DNA of 64,000 nt, taken from contig CALRRO020000005.1 of NCBI GenBank assembly GCA_943370595.1, positions 291,040 to 355,039 of the forward strand, in the 5' to 3' direction. Positions 32,453 through 41,855 of the stretch are shown piece after piece. The first letter of the stretch is position 1; each line of letters begins with the position of its first letter. This DNA is from Piscinibacter sp943370595. GTDB taxonomy: Bacteria; Pseudomonadota; Gammaproteobacteria; Burkholderiales; Burkholderiaceae_C. Below the pieces are notes generated by a model. That model was given only the letters and a program-made list of their open reading frames with translations. It was not told where the DNA came from and did no database searches. Both the position numbers and the translations under genes were made by a program.

Positions 32453-33586
32453 TCAGGCGATCAGGCGCCCACCGTCGCCGACCACCGCCACGTCCACGAA
32501 GCTGCTGCCCAGCCGGTTGCCGGCGCCATAGCTGACGCGGAAGCCGCCCAGGTCGAGCATCTCGATCTTTTCCAGCGCGGCGATCAGGCTGTCGCGCGTG
32601 GCGCCGGCGCCGGCGCGGCGCAGGCCCTCGGCCATCACGCGGGCGTTGATGTAGCCCTCCAGCGTGGGCAGCGAGAACTCTTCAGAGCCACTGGCGCGCA
32701 TGTCGGCCTGGTAGCGGCGCACGATCTCGTACTTGGGTGCATTCGGCGGCGGCACGGTGATCGCGAACCCGATGCCGCGTCCCATGCTGCCCAGCGCCGC
32801 GAGGTTGGCAGCGGAGGCGCCGATCGACAGGCCATAGACGGAACTCGTGCCACCGGCATCTCGCAGCGCCTTGACGAAGGCAGGTACCACGCCGGCCATC
32901 ACCATCACCACCATCTGCGGCCTGGCCTTGACGATCGCCTCGACGGCGGGCTGCACCTCGGGGCTGGTGGTGCCGGGCGTCGTCGCCACCACGCTGGGCT
33001 GCAGCTTGGCTGCTTCCATCGACTTCATGAAGGCCGCCAGCACCGACTGGCCGAGCGGGTCCTTGGGATGCACGATGCCGATCTGGTTGGTGCCCAGCGT
33101 CACGGCCGTGCGGATCAGGCGGTCGACCTCCTGGTCGTAGCTGGCTCGCACCCAGAAGAGGTTGGGCGGGCTGCTCTTGCGCAGCCCGGCGGTGCCGGTG
33201 TTCGGGCCGACGATGGCCATGTCCTTGACGGATTCCATGATCGCGGCGGTCTGGCGCGTGCCCAGCGGCGTCAGCAGGCCCAGCACCGAACGGTCGGCGG
33301 CGAAGGCCAGCGCGTTCGCCTTCGCGAGGTCGGGCTTGAACTGGTCGTCGGCCTGCACCAGTTCGACCTTCTGGCCCTGGATGCCGCCGGCCTTGTTGAT
33401 CGCATCGAAGCAGGCCTGGGCCCCCTTGAAGTTCGCCGTGCCGTTGGCACGCTCGACACCACTGGCATCGAAGGTCGCACCGATGCGCAGTGCGCGCGCC
33501 TGAGCCCAGCCCGGGGCGGCAACGGCGGCGGCCAGGCCGCCGAACAGCTTCAGGCTGGTGCGGCGGGAAACTGAAGGCTTGCGCAT
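32453..33586 (-). CDS. Branched-chain-type ABC transporter substrate-binding protein
   Basis: A 377-residue periplasmic receptor of the LivJ-like type I fold. The signal peptide has twin arginines (SRRTSLKLFGGLAAAVAAPGWAQA). The mature part has RIGATFDASG, FKGAQACFDAINKAGGIQGQKVELVQADDQ and SYDQEVDRLIRTAV, standard for the family. No permease or ATPase genes are adjacent, so it is an orphan receptor, as common in Burkholderiales. ATG 33586 starts the signal peptide. Confidence 0.9.
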   Translation of the reverse strand: MRKPSVSRRTSLKLFGGLAAAVAAPGWAQARALRIGATFDASGVERANGTANFKGAQACFDAINKAGGIQGQKVELVQADDQFKPDLAKANALAFAADRSVLGLLTPLGTRQTAAIMESVKDMAIVGPNTGTAGLRKSSPPNLFWVRASYDQEVDRLIRTAVTLGTNQIGIVHPKDPLGQSVLAAFMKSMEAAKLQPSVVATTPGTTSPEVQPAVEAIVKARPQMVVMVMAGVVPAFVKALRDAGGTSSVYGLSIGASAANLAALGSMGRGIGFAITVPPPNAPKYEIVRRYQADMRASGSEEFSLPTLEGYINARVMAEGLRRAGAGATRDSLIAALEKIEMLDLGGFRVSYGAGNRLGSSFVDVAVVGDGGRLIA

Positions 33587-33901
33587 GCGGGGTGTCCGTC
33601 CAGGTGGGGTGGTTGCGCCGTGATTGTGCGTGGGGACGACGACGCACGAGCCTGCTGCGCCACCAGTGCCGAGAACTACTGCGCACGCTGACCGCCGATG
33701 TGCCGCGCGGCCATCACAGGGTGTGACCTGCGTCATGGCTGGCGCCTTGATCGTCTGCTGCGCAGGACGCGGGGCAAGAAGCAATGTGCCGCCGGATGGG
33801 CGTCACGCGGCATCGTGTGCCGACATGTGGCATCGATCGCGCTGATTGCAGCGTCCCATGCTGGGCCGATGCGCCTACAGTGCAACGATCAGGAGAACAC
33901 G
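33587..33901. other. Intergenic region between divergent receptor and aceE genes
   Basis: 315 bp without a supported gene. It must hold promoters in both directions. Only the AGGAG ribosome site of aceE near 33890 is clear. I see no strong palindrome, PHO box or terminator. Confidence 0.5.
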
Positions 33902-36613
33902 ATGAGCGACCCGTCCATCCATCCCCGGCTCGCGCCGGCCGCGCCATTCAGCGACAGCGACCCGACCGAGAGCGCCGAATGGCGCGACGCGCTCGCCTCG
34001 CTGCTGCAGGCGGCCGGAGCGCAGCGCGTGCGCGAGATCATGGACATGCTCGCCGCCAGCGCCCGCGCGCCCGAGATCGGCTGGCAGCCCGCGCTGGGCA
34101 GCCCCTACGTCAACACCATCCCGGCCTCCCGACAGCCTGCCTTCCCCGGCGACCTGGCCATCGAGGAACGCCTGGCCTCGCTGATGCGCTGGAACGCGCT
34201 GGCGATGGTGGTGCGTGCCAACCAGGCCTATGGCGAGCTCGGCGGCCACATCGCCAGCTATGCGAGCGCGGCCGATCTGTTCGAGGTCGGCTTCAACCAC
34301 TTCTTCCGCGGCAACGATGCGGCGGGCGGTGGCGACCTGGTCTTCTACCAGCCGCACTCGGCCCCCGGCGTCTATGCGCGCTCCTTCCTCGAAGGCCGGC
34401 TGAGCGAGGACGACCTTGCCCACTACCGCCAGGAGATCAGCGCGAAGCAGCAAGGCGCGCGCGGCCTGTCGAGCTACCCGCACCCCTGGCTGATGCCGGA
34501 CTTCTGGCAGTTCCCCACCGGCTCGATGGGCCTGGGGCCGATCAGCTCGATCTACCAGGCGCGCTTCATGCGCTATCTGCAGCACCGCGGCCTGCAGGAC
34601 ACGCAGCAGCGCAAGGTCTGGGGTGTGTTCGGCGACGGCGAGATGGACGAGCCCGAGAGCATGAGCGCGCTGACGCTGGCCGCGCGCGAGAAGCTCGACA
34701 ACCTGGTGTGGGTGGTCAACTGCAACCTGCAGCGCCTGGACGGCCCGGTGCGCGGCAACGGCCGCATCATCGACGAGCTGGAGGCGCTGTTTGCCGGTGC
34801 CGGCTGGCGCGTCATCAAGCTGGTCTGGGGCTCCGACTGGGACGGCCTGTTCGCGCGCGACAGCGACGGTGCGCTGGCACGTGCGTTCTCGAAGACCGTC
34901 GACGGCCAGTTCCAGACCTTCGCCGCCAAGGACGGGCGCTACAACCGCGAGCACTTCTTCGGCCAGGACCCGCAGCTCGCTGCACTGGCGCAGGGCCTGA
35001 CCGACGAGCAGATCGACCGCCTGAAGCGCGGCGGCCACGACCTGGTGAAGATCTTCGCCGCGTACCACGCGGCCGCGCGCACGGTCGGCCAGCCGACGGT
35101 GGTTCTCGCGCAGACCAAGAAGGGCTACGGCATGGGCGATGCCGGCCAGGGCCGCATGACCACGCACCAGCAGAAGAAGCTGGAGCGCGAGGACCTGATC
35201 GCCTTTCGCAACCGCTTCGACCTGCCGCTGTCCGACGAGCAGGCCGCCTCGCTGCAGTTCTTCCGGCCGGCCGAAGACAGTGCCGAGATGCGTTACCTGA
35301 AGGAACGCCGCGTGGCGCTCGGCGGCATGGTGCCGGTGCGGCGCAGCACCGCCGCGGCCGTGCCTGTGCCGGCGCTGGCGCGCTATGGCGAGTTCGCGCT
35401 GAAAGCCGAGGGCAAGGAGATGAGCACGACCATGGCCTTCGTGCGCATGCTCACCAATCTGCTGAAGGACGCACAGCTCGGGCCGCGCGTGGTGCCCATC
35501 GTCGCCGACGAGGCGCGCACCTTCGGCATGGCCAACCTCTTCAAGCAGGTCGGCATCTACTCGAGCGCGGGGCAGACCTACGAGCCCGAGGACATCGGCT
35601 CGGTGCTGAGCTACCGCGAGGCCACCGACGGGCAGATCCTCGAGGAAGGCATCAGCGAGGCCGGCGCGATCAGCAGCTGGACGGCCGCGGCCACCAGCTA
35701 CTCGGTGCACGGCCAGGCGATGCTGCCGTTCTACATCTACTACTCGATGTTCGGCTTCCAGCGCATCGGCGACCTGATCTGGGCGGCGGCCGACCAGCGC
35801 TCGCGCGGCTTTCTGCTCGGCGCCACCGCTGGCCGCACCACGCTGGGCGGCGAGGGTCTGCAGCACCAGGACGGCTCCAGCCTGCTGCAGGCCGCGGCGG
35901 TGCCCAACTGCCGCGCCTACGACCCCTGCTTTGCCGGCGAGTTCGCGGTCATCCTCGACCACGGCATGCGGCAGATGATGGAGCGCCAGGAGGACGTCTT
36001 CTACTACGTCACCCTGATGAACGAGAACTATGCGCAGCCCTCGCTGCCGCCGGGTGTCGAGGCCGATCTGATCCAGGGCCTGTACCGCTATGCGGTGCAT
36101 GCGCCGGCCACTGCGGCGAAGGGCAGCGTGAGGCTGCTCGGCTCGGGCACCATCCTGCGCGAGGTGATTGCCGCCGCCGAGCTGCTGGCTGCCGACTGGG
36201 GCATCACCGCCGAGGTGTGGAGTGCGACCAGCTTCGCCGAACTGTCGCGCGAGGCGCGCGAGGTCGAGCGCTTCAACCGCCTGCACCCGGCCGAGGCGCC
36301 GCGCACGAGCCACGTGCAGCGCTGCCTGGCCGGCGATACGCCGGTGATCGCCGCGACCGACTACCTGCGCGCCTGGCCGCAGCTGGTGGCTTCCTACATC
36401 GATGCGCCGTTCACCGTGCTGGGCACCGACGGCTTCGGCCGCAGCGACACGCGCGCCGCGCTGCGACGCTTCTTCGAGGTCGACCGCCACCATGTCGTGC
36501 TGGCCGCGTTGACGGCACTGCGCGCGCAGGGTGTGGTGGACGCCGCCACCTGCGCCGAGGCGATCGCGCGCTACGGGCTGGATGCCGGCGCAGCGGCGTC
36601 GTGGAACGGCTGA
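33902..36613 (+). CDS. aceE: Pyruvate dehydrogenase E1 component, homodimeric type
   Basis: A 903-residue thiamine-diphosphate enzyme (E. coli AceE 887) that decarboxylates pyruvate and reductively acetylates lipoyl E2. The ThDP-binding motif GDGEMDEPES is at about residue 243, and the AceE segments SSYPHPWLMPDFWQFPTGSMGLG, KKGYGMG and TAGRTTLGGEGLQHQDGSS are present. Start 33902 has AGGAG eight bases upstream. No aceF or lpd is adjacent, unusual for the main complex, so this may be a second E1, possibly acting on another 2-oxoacid. The 3' end overlaps the convergent ferredoxin gene by 43 bp. Confidence 0.93.
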   Translation: MSDPSIHPRLAPAAPFSDSDPTESAEWRDALASLLQAAGAQRVREIMDMLAASARAPEIGWQPALGSPYVNTIPASRQPAFPGDLAIEERLASLMRWNALAMVVRANQAYGELGGHIASYASAADLFEVGFNHFFRGNDAAGGGDLVFYQPHSAPGVYARSFLEGRLSEDDLAHYRQEISAKQQGARGLSSYPHPWLMPDFWQFPTGSMGLGPISSIYQARFMRYLQHRGLQDTQQRKVWGVFGDGEMDEPESMSALTLAAREKLDNLVWVVNCNLQRLDGPVRGNGRIIDELEALFAGAGWRVIKLVWGSDWDGLFARDSDGALARAFSKTVDGQFQTFAAKDGRYNREHFFGQDPQLAALAQGLTDEQIDRLKRGGHDLVKIFAAYHAAARTVGQPTVVLAQTKKGYGMGDAGQGRMTTHQQKKLEREDLIAFRNRFDLPLSDEQAASLQFFRPAEDSAEMRYLKERRVALGGMVPVRRSTAAAVPVPALARYGEFALKAEGKEMSTTMAFVRMLTNLLKDAQLGPRVVPIVADEARTFGMANLFKQVGIYSSAGQTYEPEDIGSVLSYREATDGQILEEGISEAGAISSWTAAATSYSVHGQAMLPFYIYYSMFGFQRIGDLIWAAADQRSRGFLLGATAGRTTLGGEGLQHQDGSSLLQAAAVPNCRAYDPCFAGEFAVILDHGMRQMMERQEDVFYYVTLMNENYAQPSLPPGVEADLIQGLYRYAVHAPATAAKGSVRLLGSGTILREVIAAAELLAADWGITAEVWSATSFAELSREAREVERFNRLHPAEAPRTSHVQRCLAGDTPVIAATDYLRAWPQLVASYIDAPFTVLGTDGFGRSDTRAALRRFFEVDRHHVVLAALTALRAQGVVDAATCAEAIARYGLDAGAAASWNG

Positions 36614-36873
36614 CGCAGGACCACGTCGCTGATCGGCAGCGCGACACAGGGCAGCACGCAGCCCTGCGCCTTCTCGTCCGGCGACAGGCCCGGCCACTCG
36701 ACGCGGTAGCGCACGGTGCCGGTCTCGAGCGTCGCGATGCACTCGCGGCAGGTGCCGTTGCGGCACGAACTGCGCAGCCGGATGCCGGCGGCCAGTGCGG
36801 CCTCGAGCAGGGTCTGGCCTTCGGCCACGTCCAGCGTGAGGCCGAGCGGCTCGAGGCGCAGGCGCCGGCTCAC
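36571..36873 (-). CDS. 2Fe-2S ferredoxin
   Basis: A 100-residue plant-type ferredoxin. Cluster ligands are C37, C42 and C45 (CRNGTCREC) and a fourth Cys in the QGCVLPC segment. Preceding EGQTLLEAALAAGI is the family beta-grasp region. GTG start overlaps the stop of the flavin-binding-fold gene (GTGA). The two genes probably form an operon, suggesting an electron-transfer partner role; the redox partner is unknown. Confidence 0.85.
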   Translation of the reverse strand: MSRRLRLEPLGLTLDVAEGQTLLEAALAAGIRLRSSCRNGTCRECIATLETGTVRYRVEWPGLSPDEKAQGCVLPCVALPISDVVLRQPFHDAAAPASSP

Positions 36874-37343
36874 GAGCGCAGCCAGTCGCGCAAGGGCTCG
36901 CCCACCAGCGCCTGCGCGCGGCCGAAGCCGGCGACCAGGCGGGCCGAGAGCGGCGCCAGCGCGACGATCGAGAAGTCGGCCAGTTCGAAGGTGACGGCGC
37001 TGTCGGGAAAGCGCGCGAGGTAGGCTGCCTTCGCGGCCTCGTACTCGCCGCCGTCGCGCGCCAGCGTCCGCGCCTGCACCTGCAGCGACACCCTGGGCAG
37101 CGCCTGCGGCGGTGTCTGCGCATCGGGCTCGGCCATCACCAGCAGGCCGGCCTGCGGATGCGCCTGCAGGTCGCGGGTGTGCGTGGCCAGCGCGCTGACG
37201 TGGATCAGCAGTTCATCCGCCCCCGCGGGCAGCACGAAGGGCACCATCGACACCGCCGGCTCGCCGCCGTGCAGCGTGGCCAGCGAGGCCACCGGCCGGG
37301 TGTCGAGCAGGCGGCGCAGCGCAAGGGTGTCGTCGGTGGTCAT
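36870..37343 (-). CDS. Pyridoxamine 5'-phosphate oxidase-like (HugZ-type) protein
   Basis: A 157-residue split-barrel flavin- or haem-binding-fold protein. Seen: RRLLDTRPVASLATLHGGEPAVSMVPFVL and LLIHVSALATHTRDLQAHPQAGLLVME-like residues, then FELADFSIVALAPLSARLVAGFGRA, which resembles HugZ/HutZ haem-utilisation proteins. Start ATG 37343 has GAAGACC upstream as a weak ribosome site. Coupled to the 2Fe-2S ferredoxin downstream. Exact activity is open. Confidence 0.75.
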   Translation of the reverse strand: MTTDDTLALRRLLDTRPVASLATLHGGEPAVSMVPFVLPAGADELLIHVSALATHTRDLQAHPQAGLLVMAEPDAQTPPQALPRVSLQVQARTLARDGGEYEAAKAAYLARFPDSAVTFELADFSIVALAPLSARLVAGFGRAQALVGEPLRDWLRS

Positions 37344-37456
37344 GGCAGGTCTTCGGTCGGTGCGGCGCGGCTGCAATGAAGCATAGACCAGCGTGTGCCG
37401 GTCTCGCGGCGCTGCCCGTCGCGTGTCCGGGCGGACGGGCCGCGCCGTGCGTTGGC

Positions 37457-38398
37457 TCAGCGCAGGCGCCGCAGCGCCGGGTGCAGCAGCTCGGGCGAGG
37501 GCGCGCCGGCCAGCGTGTGCGCCAGCGTGCTGAAGGCCGCCTGCGGCAGTGCTGCCGCCAGTTCGGCGGCTGCGCCGTGCAGAGCCTCGACGAGCGCGCC
37601 GGCGCGGGCCTCGTCCAGGTCGTCGCGCGCGAGGATCCAGTTCATCGAGCCGACGCTGGCCAGCGGCGCGGCCATGCCCCGGTAGGTGCCGGCCGGCACG
37701 TCCATCGGTTGCAGCAGCGGGTGCTTCGCGACGATGCGTGGGATCTGCTCGCGGGATGGCGCGATGAAGCGTGCGCCACCGGTCGACTGCGCCAGCTGCA
37801 CGAAGCCGGGCCAGCCTTCGCCGGCGCCCCAGAGCGCGTCGGCGCGGCCCTCGATCACCAGTTGCGGCGACTGCGCGGCCTGCTCGACGTAGATCGCCGC
37901 GAAGTCGCGGTCGATGTCCAGGCCGATGCCGTCGAATACCTGCCTCGCCAGCGTGACCAGTCCGCTGGCTCGCACGCCGAACACCACCGGCCGGCCGCGC
38001 AGGTCCTCCAGTCGTCGCGCGGCGGACGCGGCGGGCACGGCGAGCAAGCCGGCGCTCGGGTACATCGCGAACAGGATGCGCAGCCCGCTGGCCGGGCCTT
38101 GTGCGAGCAGTTCACTCGCCGCGGTGCCCTGGATCAGCGCGGCGTCGAGCTTCCCCTCACGCAGCAGCACCAGGTTCTCCGCCGTGCCGCGCGTGCGCTG
38201 TGTGCGCAGCAGCGTGCGGCCGCTGCGCTGGTTGACGATGCGCTCGAGCGTCTCGCCGTACAGCGCGAAGCCGCCCCCGGCCGTGGAGGTGCCCAGCACC
38301 ACGGCCGGGGTCTCCGCACGGCTGCGCAGCGGCAGCAGGGGCAGTGCGGCGGCGAGGGCCAGCAGGTGGCGGCGGTGGGTGAATGTCGTGGCGTCCAT
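37457..38398 (-). CDS. TAXI-family TRAP-type solute receptor
   Basis: A 313-residue periplasmic protein with an N-terminal signal (THRRHLLALAAALPLLPLRSRAE). Family features: LGTSTAGGGFALYGETLERIVN, TQRTRGTAENLVLLREGKLDAALIQG, and the C-terminal ILARDDLDEARAGALVEAL. TAXI receptors feed TRAP transporters of dicarboxylates or related acids. No TRAP membrane genes are near. ATG 38398 preferred over an upstream TTG. Confidence 0.85.
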   Translation of the reverse strand: MDATTFTHRRHLLALAAALPLLPLRSRAETPAVVLGTSTAGGGFALYGETLERIVNQRSGRTLLRTQRTRGTAENLVLLREGKLDAALIQGTAASELLAQGPASGLRILFAMYPSAGLLAVPAASAARRLEDLRGRPVVFGVRASGLVTLARQVFDGIGLDIDRDFAAIYVEQAAQSPQLVIEGRADALWGAGEGWPGFVQLAQSTGGARFIAPSREQIPRIVAKHPLLQPMDVPAGTYRGMAAPLASVGSMNWILARDDLDEARAGALVEALHGAAAELAAALPQAAFSTLAHTLAGAPSPELLHPALRRLR

Positions 38399-38641
38399 GG
38401 CGAGCAATCTACTGCCGTACCGTCGGCAACGCTGCCGGCGTGGAGAACCGATTCACTGCCGCGTCAACGAGCGTCATCGGTCATGTCCACCGTCACGGCC
38501 TGGGGTGTGCGGTGGGAAGCTGAGCAGGCTCACGTGCGCTCTGCACGCAAGACCCGAGGCGGGCCTGGGACTCCGTGGAGCGCGTCATCGCGCGCGCCTG
38601 CGCACTGCTTCAATCGCGCTCCTATTGATGGAGTCATCGCC

Positions 38642-39391
38642 ATGGCAGTCGAAGAAGTACTCAGCACCCGCTACGACACGACGCTGGTCGTCGTCTCGTT
38701 CCTGATCTCCGCATTCGGCGCCCACGCGGCGCTGGCCGCCAGCACGCTGGTGCGTGCGAAGGGTGGCGGTGTCAACCGGCTCAACGCCGCCTTCGCGGGC
38801 GTGGCGCTCGGCGGTGTCGGCATCTGGTCGATGCACTTCCTCGGCATGCTCGCCTGGGACACCGGCATGGCGGTGGGCTACGGTCTCGTCGGCACGCTGC
38901 TGTCGCTGCTCGTCGTGGTCGGCGTGTCGGCCTTTGCGCTGGGCTACATGGCCGCCGCCGACTTCTCGTGGCGCCGTCTGGCGGTGGCCGGGCCGGTCGC
39001 CGGACTGGGTGTGTCGGTCATGCACTTCATGGGCATGGGCTCGATGAGCTTCGGCGGCTACCTGGACTGGAACTGGGCGCTGGTGCTGCTGTCGGTGCTG
39101 ATCGCGGTGGTGGCGGCCAGCGCGGCGCTGTGGCTGGCCTTCCATGTGCGCAGCGGCTTGCACCGCATCGCCGCTGCGCTGGTGATGGCCGCGGCCGTCT
39201 GCACCATGCACTACACCGGCATGGCCGCGGCCGACGTGGTCTGCACCACCACCAACCGCTTCGAGCGCATGCACGGCCTGCTCTACGGCGAGGAGTTCCG
39301 CCTGCTGGTGATCCTGGTCGCGCTCGGTGCCGGCCTCATCGTCGCGTTCGACGTGTTCATGCAGCGGTTCACTGCGCGGCCGTCGCACTGA
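38642..39391 (+). CDS. MHYT-domain membrane sensor protein
   Basis: A 249-residue membrane protein with seven hydrophobic segments and three repeated MHYT-type motifs, SMHFLGM, VMHFMGM and TMHYTGM, thought to bind copper and sense diatomic gas. No GGDEF, EAL or kinase domain is attached, so it is a stand-alone MHYT module like CoxC/CoxH relatives. ATG 38642 is followed directly by the first helix. Flanking genes do not reveal a partner. Confidence 0.9.
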   Translation: MAVEEVLSTRYDTTLVVVSFLISAFGAHAALAASTLVRAKGGGVNRLNAAFAGVALGGVGIWSMHFLGMLAWDTGMAVGYGLVGTLLSLLVVVGVSAFALGYMAAADFSWRRLAVAGPVAGLGVSVMHFMGMGSMSFGGYLDWNWALVLLSVLIAVVAASAALWLAFHVRSGLHRIAAALVMAAAVCTMHYTGMAAADVVCTTTNRFERMHGLLYGEEFRLLVILVALGAGLIVAFDVFMQRFTARPSH

Positions 39392-39404
39392 GGCGGAGAG
39401 GGTC

Positions 39405-41798
39405 TCACTCCAGCCGCCGCAGCGCCGGCTGGGCACGCAGCAGTTCCATGGCCTCGCGGTCACCGGCGCCGGCAGCGCGAGTGACCCAGCGCGCTCCGGC
39501 GTCGGCATCCTGAGTCAGCCAGCGGCCCTCGAGCAGCAGGCGTCCGTAGTAGCTCTGCGCCCATGCGTCGCCGAGTTCGGCAGCGCGTTGGTACAAGGGC
39601 ACGGCCTCGGGCACGCGGCCACGCTGCTGCAATGCCCAGCCGAGCAGTGCGTGACAACGCGCGCAGCCAGGGCTCAGCGTGAGCGAGCGGCGCATCAGCG
39701 CCTCGACCTCGTCGTAGCGGCCCGCGAGGTTCAGCAGGTAGGCCTCTTCCGCCATGGCCCAGGCCATGTCCTCGTGCCACGGTTTCAGCGCCTGGGCCTG
39801 CCGGAAGGCGGCCATCGCGTGGTCGGCACGCCCGGCGCGCGCATGCGCCTTGCCCTCGTGAACCAGCAGAATGGCCCGCAATGGGTCGGTCAGGCTGGCC
39901 GGCGAGCCCGAGGACTGAAGCGCCGCCACGTGGGCGCGCGGTGCGTCGAGGCCCTTCCAGGACAGCAGGAACACCGCTTTTCGGTGGAGCGCCAGGTCCA
40001 CCGGATCCAGCGCCATTGCGCGCGCGAGCCAGGCTTCGAACTCGCGCCGCTGGCCGCGGTGATTCGCTGTGTCGAGCAGGTGCAGGTAGGCCAGACCGGG
40101 CTTGGGGGTGAGCTGCGTGGCCTGCAGCAGGTCGGCGACCTGCCGTTCCATCGCGAGCTCCTCGTTGTGTTCGGGCGAGACCCACCGCGCGAAGCCGGCG
40201 TTGCCCAGCGCGATCGCCTGGAACTTGCGGTGTGTGCCGCGGGCCAGCCGGGCGGGGTACGAGCTCGGGTGGCGTGCCACCCACTGATCGAGCAGATCGT
40301 CCAGATCGGGGTCGGGGTCGTAGAAGTCGCGGTAGGCCGTGAGCAGGTCGGTAGACATCGCCTCGCCAGCCTCGTAGCGATGCTGCAATGCCTTCAGTTC
40401 GGCATCGACCTCGTCGATGCGGCCGGCACGCAGCCACTGCGCCAAACGCCCTTGGTCCTGGGCTGCATGGGCGGCAAAGCGCAGCGCGCGGTACAGCGGC
40501 TGTGGCCAACCTGCGCGCGCCACCTCGGTCTGCGCGCAGGGCCGCACCTCCAGCCACGGCCAGCCCAGCCGCCCGACCCGTTCGTTGACGCACACGGTCT
40601 CGCCCGGGCTGACCTGGTTGAACACCGCCGCGGAGACACCCACGTCGCGCGGCGCCTGCCCCGGCGCCCAGGGCTCCACGCGCAGGAACAGTCGCAGCTG
40701 TTCGCCCAGGCGATAGCCCTTGTACGAAGCGATGGTGCGGTGGGTGGTGGCGGCCGACATGTCTGCCGACTGGTTGGTCCACAGGGCCACGCCGCACAGG
40801 TACAGCGCAGCCAGCGGGATCACGCTGGCCAGGCGGTCGGTGCCCAGCGCGGGCCGCCGCGCGAGAAACCACCACAGCAGCGCCGCACCGCACAGTCCCG
40901 CCGCCGCAGCCATCGCCGTGCCCCCGACCGGATGCAGCAGCGTGATGTCGCCGGCCAGCCGCGGCCACGGCGCGGCGCAGGCGATGCCGAACAGGCCGAG
41001 CAGGCTGGGGCGCACATCGTGAGCGGAACGGTCCAGTCGCAAGGCTCCCCGGCTGGCCACAACCCACAGGATGACGGCGGGCGGCAGCAGCATGAGCAGG
41101 ATCCAGGCGGCATCTGCCGCCGTCGGCCAGCGGCCGAGCGACAGCACGACCAGGCAGGCCACCACCGCCACCGCGACACGCACCGCGCGCTGCACGCGGG
41201 CGAACCGGGGCATCCAGTCCGCCACCGACCCTCGTCCCAGCGCCTCGAGCGTGCGCATGCTTGCAGCCCTGTCGGCAGCATCGAGATCACGCAGCCGGCC
41301 CATCCACAGGTCCCAGGCGAGATCGGTAGCCAGCCCGTCGGGAAGGGTCAGCGCAGCGCCCCGTTCCTCCCGCGGCTCCAGCCGTACGGCTGACGCACCG
41401 ACGGCACTCGCGGGGCGCCGGCGCCCCGACAGTTGCGACAGCGACAGGGTGCGCGCGCGGCCGATCGACTGCACTTCGATGGACTCGGCGTGCAGCACGA
41501 CCGCCCGGCGCGCCACGCTCTGCAGCGACGCGAGTGCCACACCCAGCAGTGCCAGTGCCGACAGACTCCATGCCGCAGCGCGCGGTGGCGAGTGCTCGAC
41601 CTGCCAGGCCAGGCGGGCCAGCAACAACAGAGCGATGGCACCCGCCATGGAGGCCAGCGCGACGACAGCATGCACGGCCCACGAGGTCGGCCCGGGCCGG
41701 TATCGACGCGGATAGTGCGAAGCGTTGAATGCGGGCGGCGCGACGCCGTCGTCCCCTTCGTGCAAGGGCTGCGTCTCCTGGGCCTCGGGCTCGTTCAT
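39405..41798 (-). CDS. Large membrane protein with C-terminal TPR/Sel1 repeats
   Basis: A 797-residue protein of unknown function. The N-terminal 350 residues carry about six hydrophobic helices (near 40-65, 75-95, 205-225, 230-255, 300-325, 335-355). The rest is soluble: a conserved-looking SYKGYRLGEQLRLFLRVEPW region, then helical repeats. These include TPR-like units (AHARAGRADHAMAAFRQAQALKP, RYDEVEALMRRSLTLSPGCARCHALLGWALQQRGRVPEAV) and a final Sel1-type repeat (GDAWAQSYYGRLLLEG). The middle may be DUF4034-like. A scaffold or secretion accessory role is possible; nothing nearby confirms it. Start 41798 begins MNEPEAQE. Confidence 0.65.
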   Translation of the reverse strand: MNEPEAQETQPLHEGDDGVAPPAFNASHYPRRYRPGPTSWAVHAVVALASMAGAIALLLLARLAWQVEHSPPRAAAWSLSALALLGVALASLQSVARRAVVLHAESIEVQSIGRARTLSLSQLSGRRRPASAVGASAVRLEPREERGAALTLPDGLATDLAWDLWMGRLRDLDAADRAASMRTLEALGRGSVADWMPRFARVQRAVRVAVAVVACLVVLSLGRWPTAADAAWILLMLLPPAVILWVVASRGALRLDRSAHDVRPSLLGLFGIACAAPWPRLAGDITLLHPVGGTAMAAAAGLCGAALLWWFLARRPALGTDRLASVIPLAALYLCGVALWTNQSADMSAATTHRTIASYKGYRLGEQLRLFLRVEPWAPGQAPRDVGVSAAVFNQVSPGETVCVNERVGRLGWPWLEVRPCAQTEVARAGWPQPLYRALRFAAHAAQDQGRLAQWLRAGRIDEVDAELKALQHRYEAGEAMSTDLLTAYRDFYDPDPDLDDLLDQWVARHPSSYPARLARGTHRKFQAIALGNAGFARWVSPEHNEELAMERQVADLLQATQLTPKPGLAYLHLLDTANHRGQRREFEAWLARAMALDPVDLALHRKAVFLLSWKGLDAPRAHVAALQSSGSPASLTDPLRAILLVHEGKAHARAGRADHAMAAFRQAQALKPWHEDMAWAMAEEAYLLNLAGRYDEVEALMRRSLTLSPGCARCHALLGWALQQRGRVPEAVPLYQRAAELGDAWAQSYYGRLLLEGRWLTQDADAGARWVTRAAGAGDREAMELLRAQPALRRLE

Positions 41799-41855
41799 GG
41801 CCCGCGAGTATGCCGACGCCGTACCGCAGAATGCGGGCGTGCTTCCCGGTGCCCG

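Noticed and set aside
33875..37123. 1082-residue minus-strand frame opposite aceE
   Set aside because: Antisense shadow of aceE with Arg/Ala/Gln-rich composition; it also spans the genuine ferredoxin and split-barrel genes in another frame.
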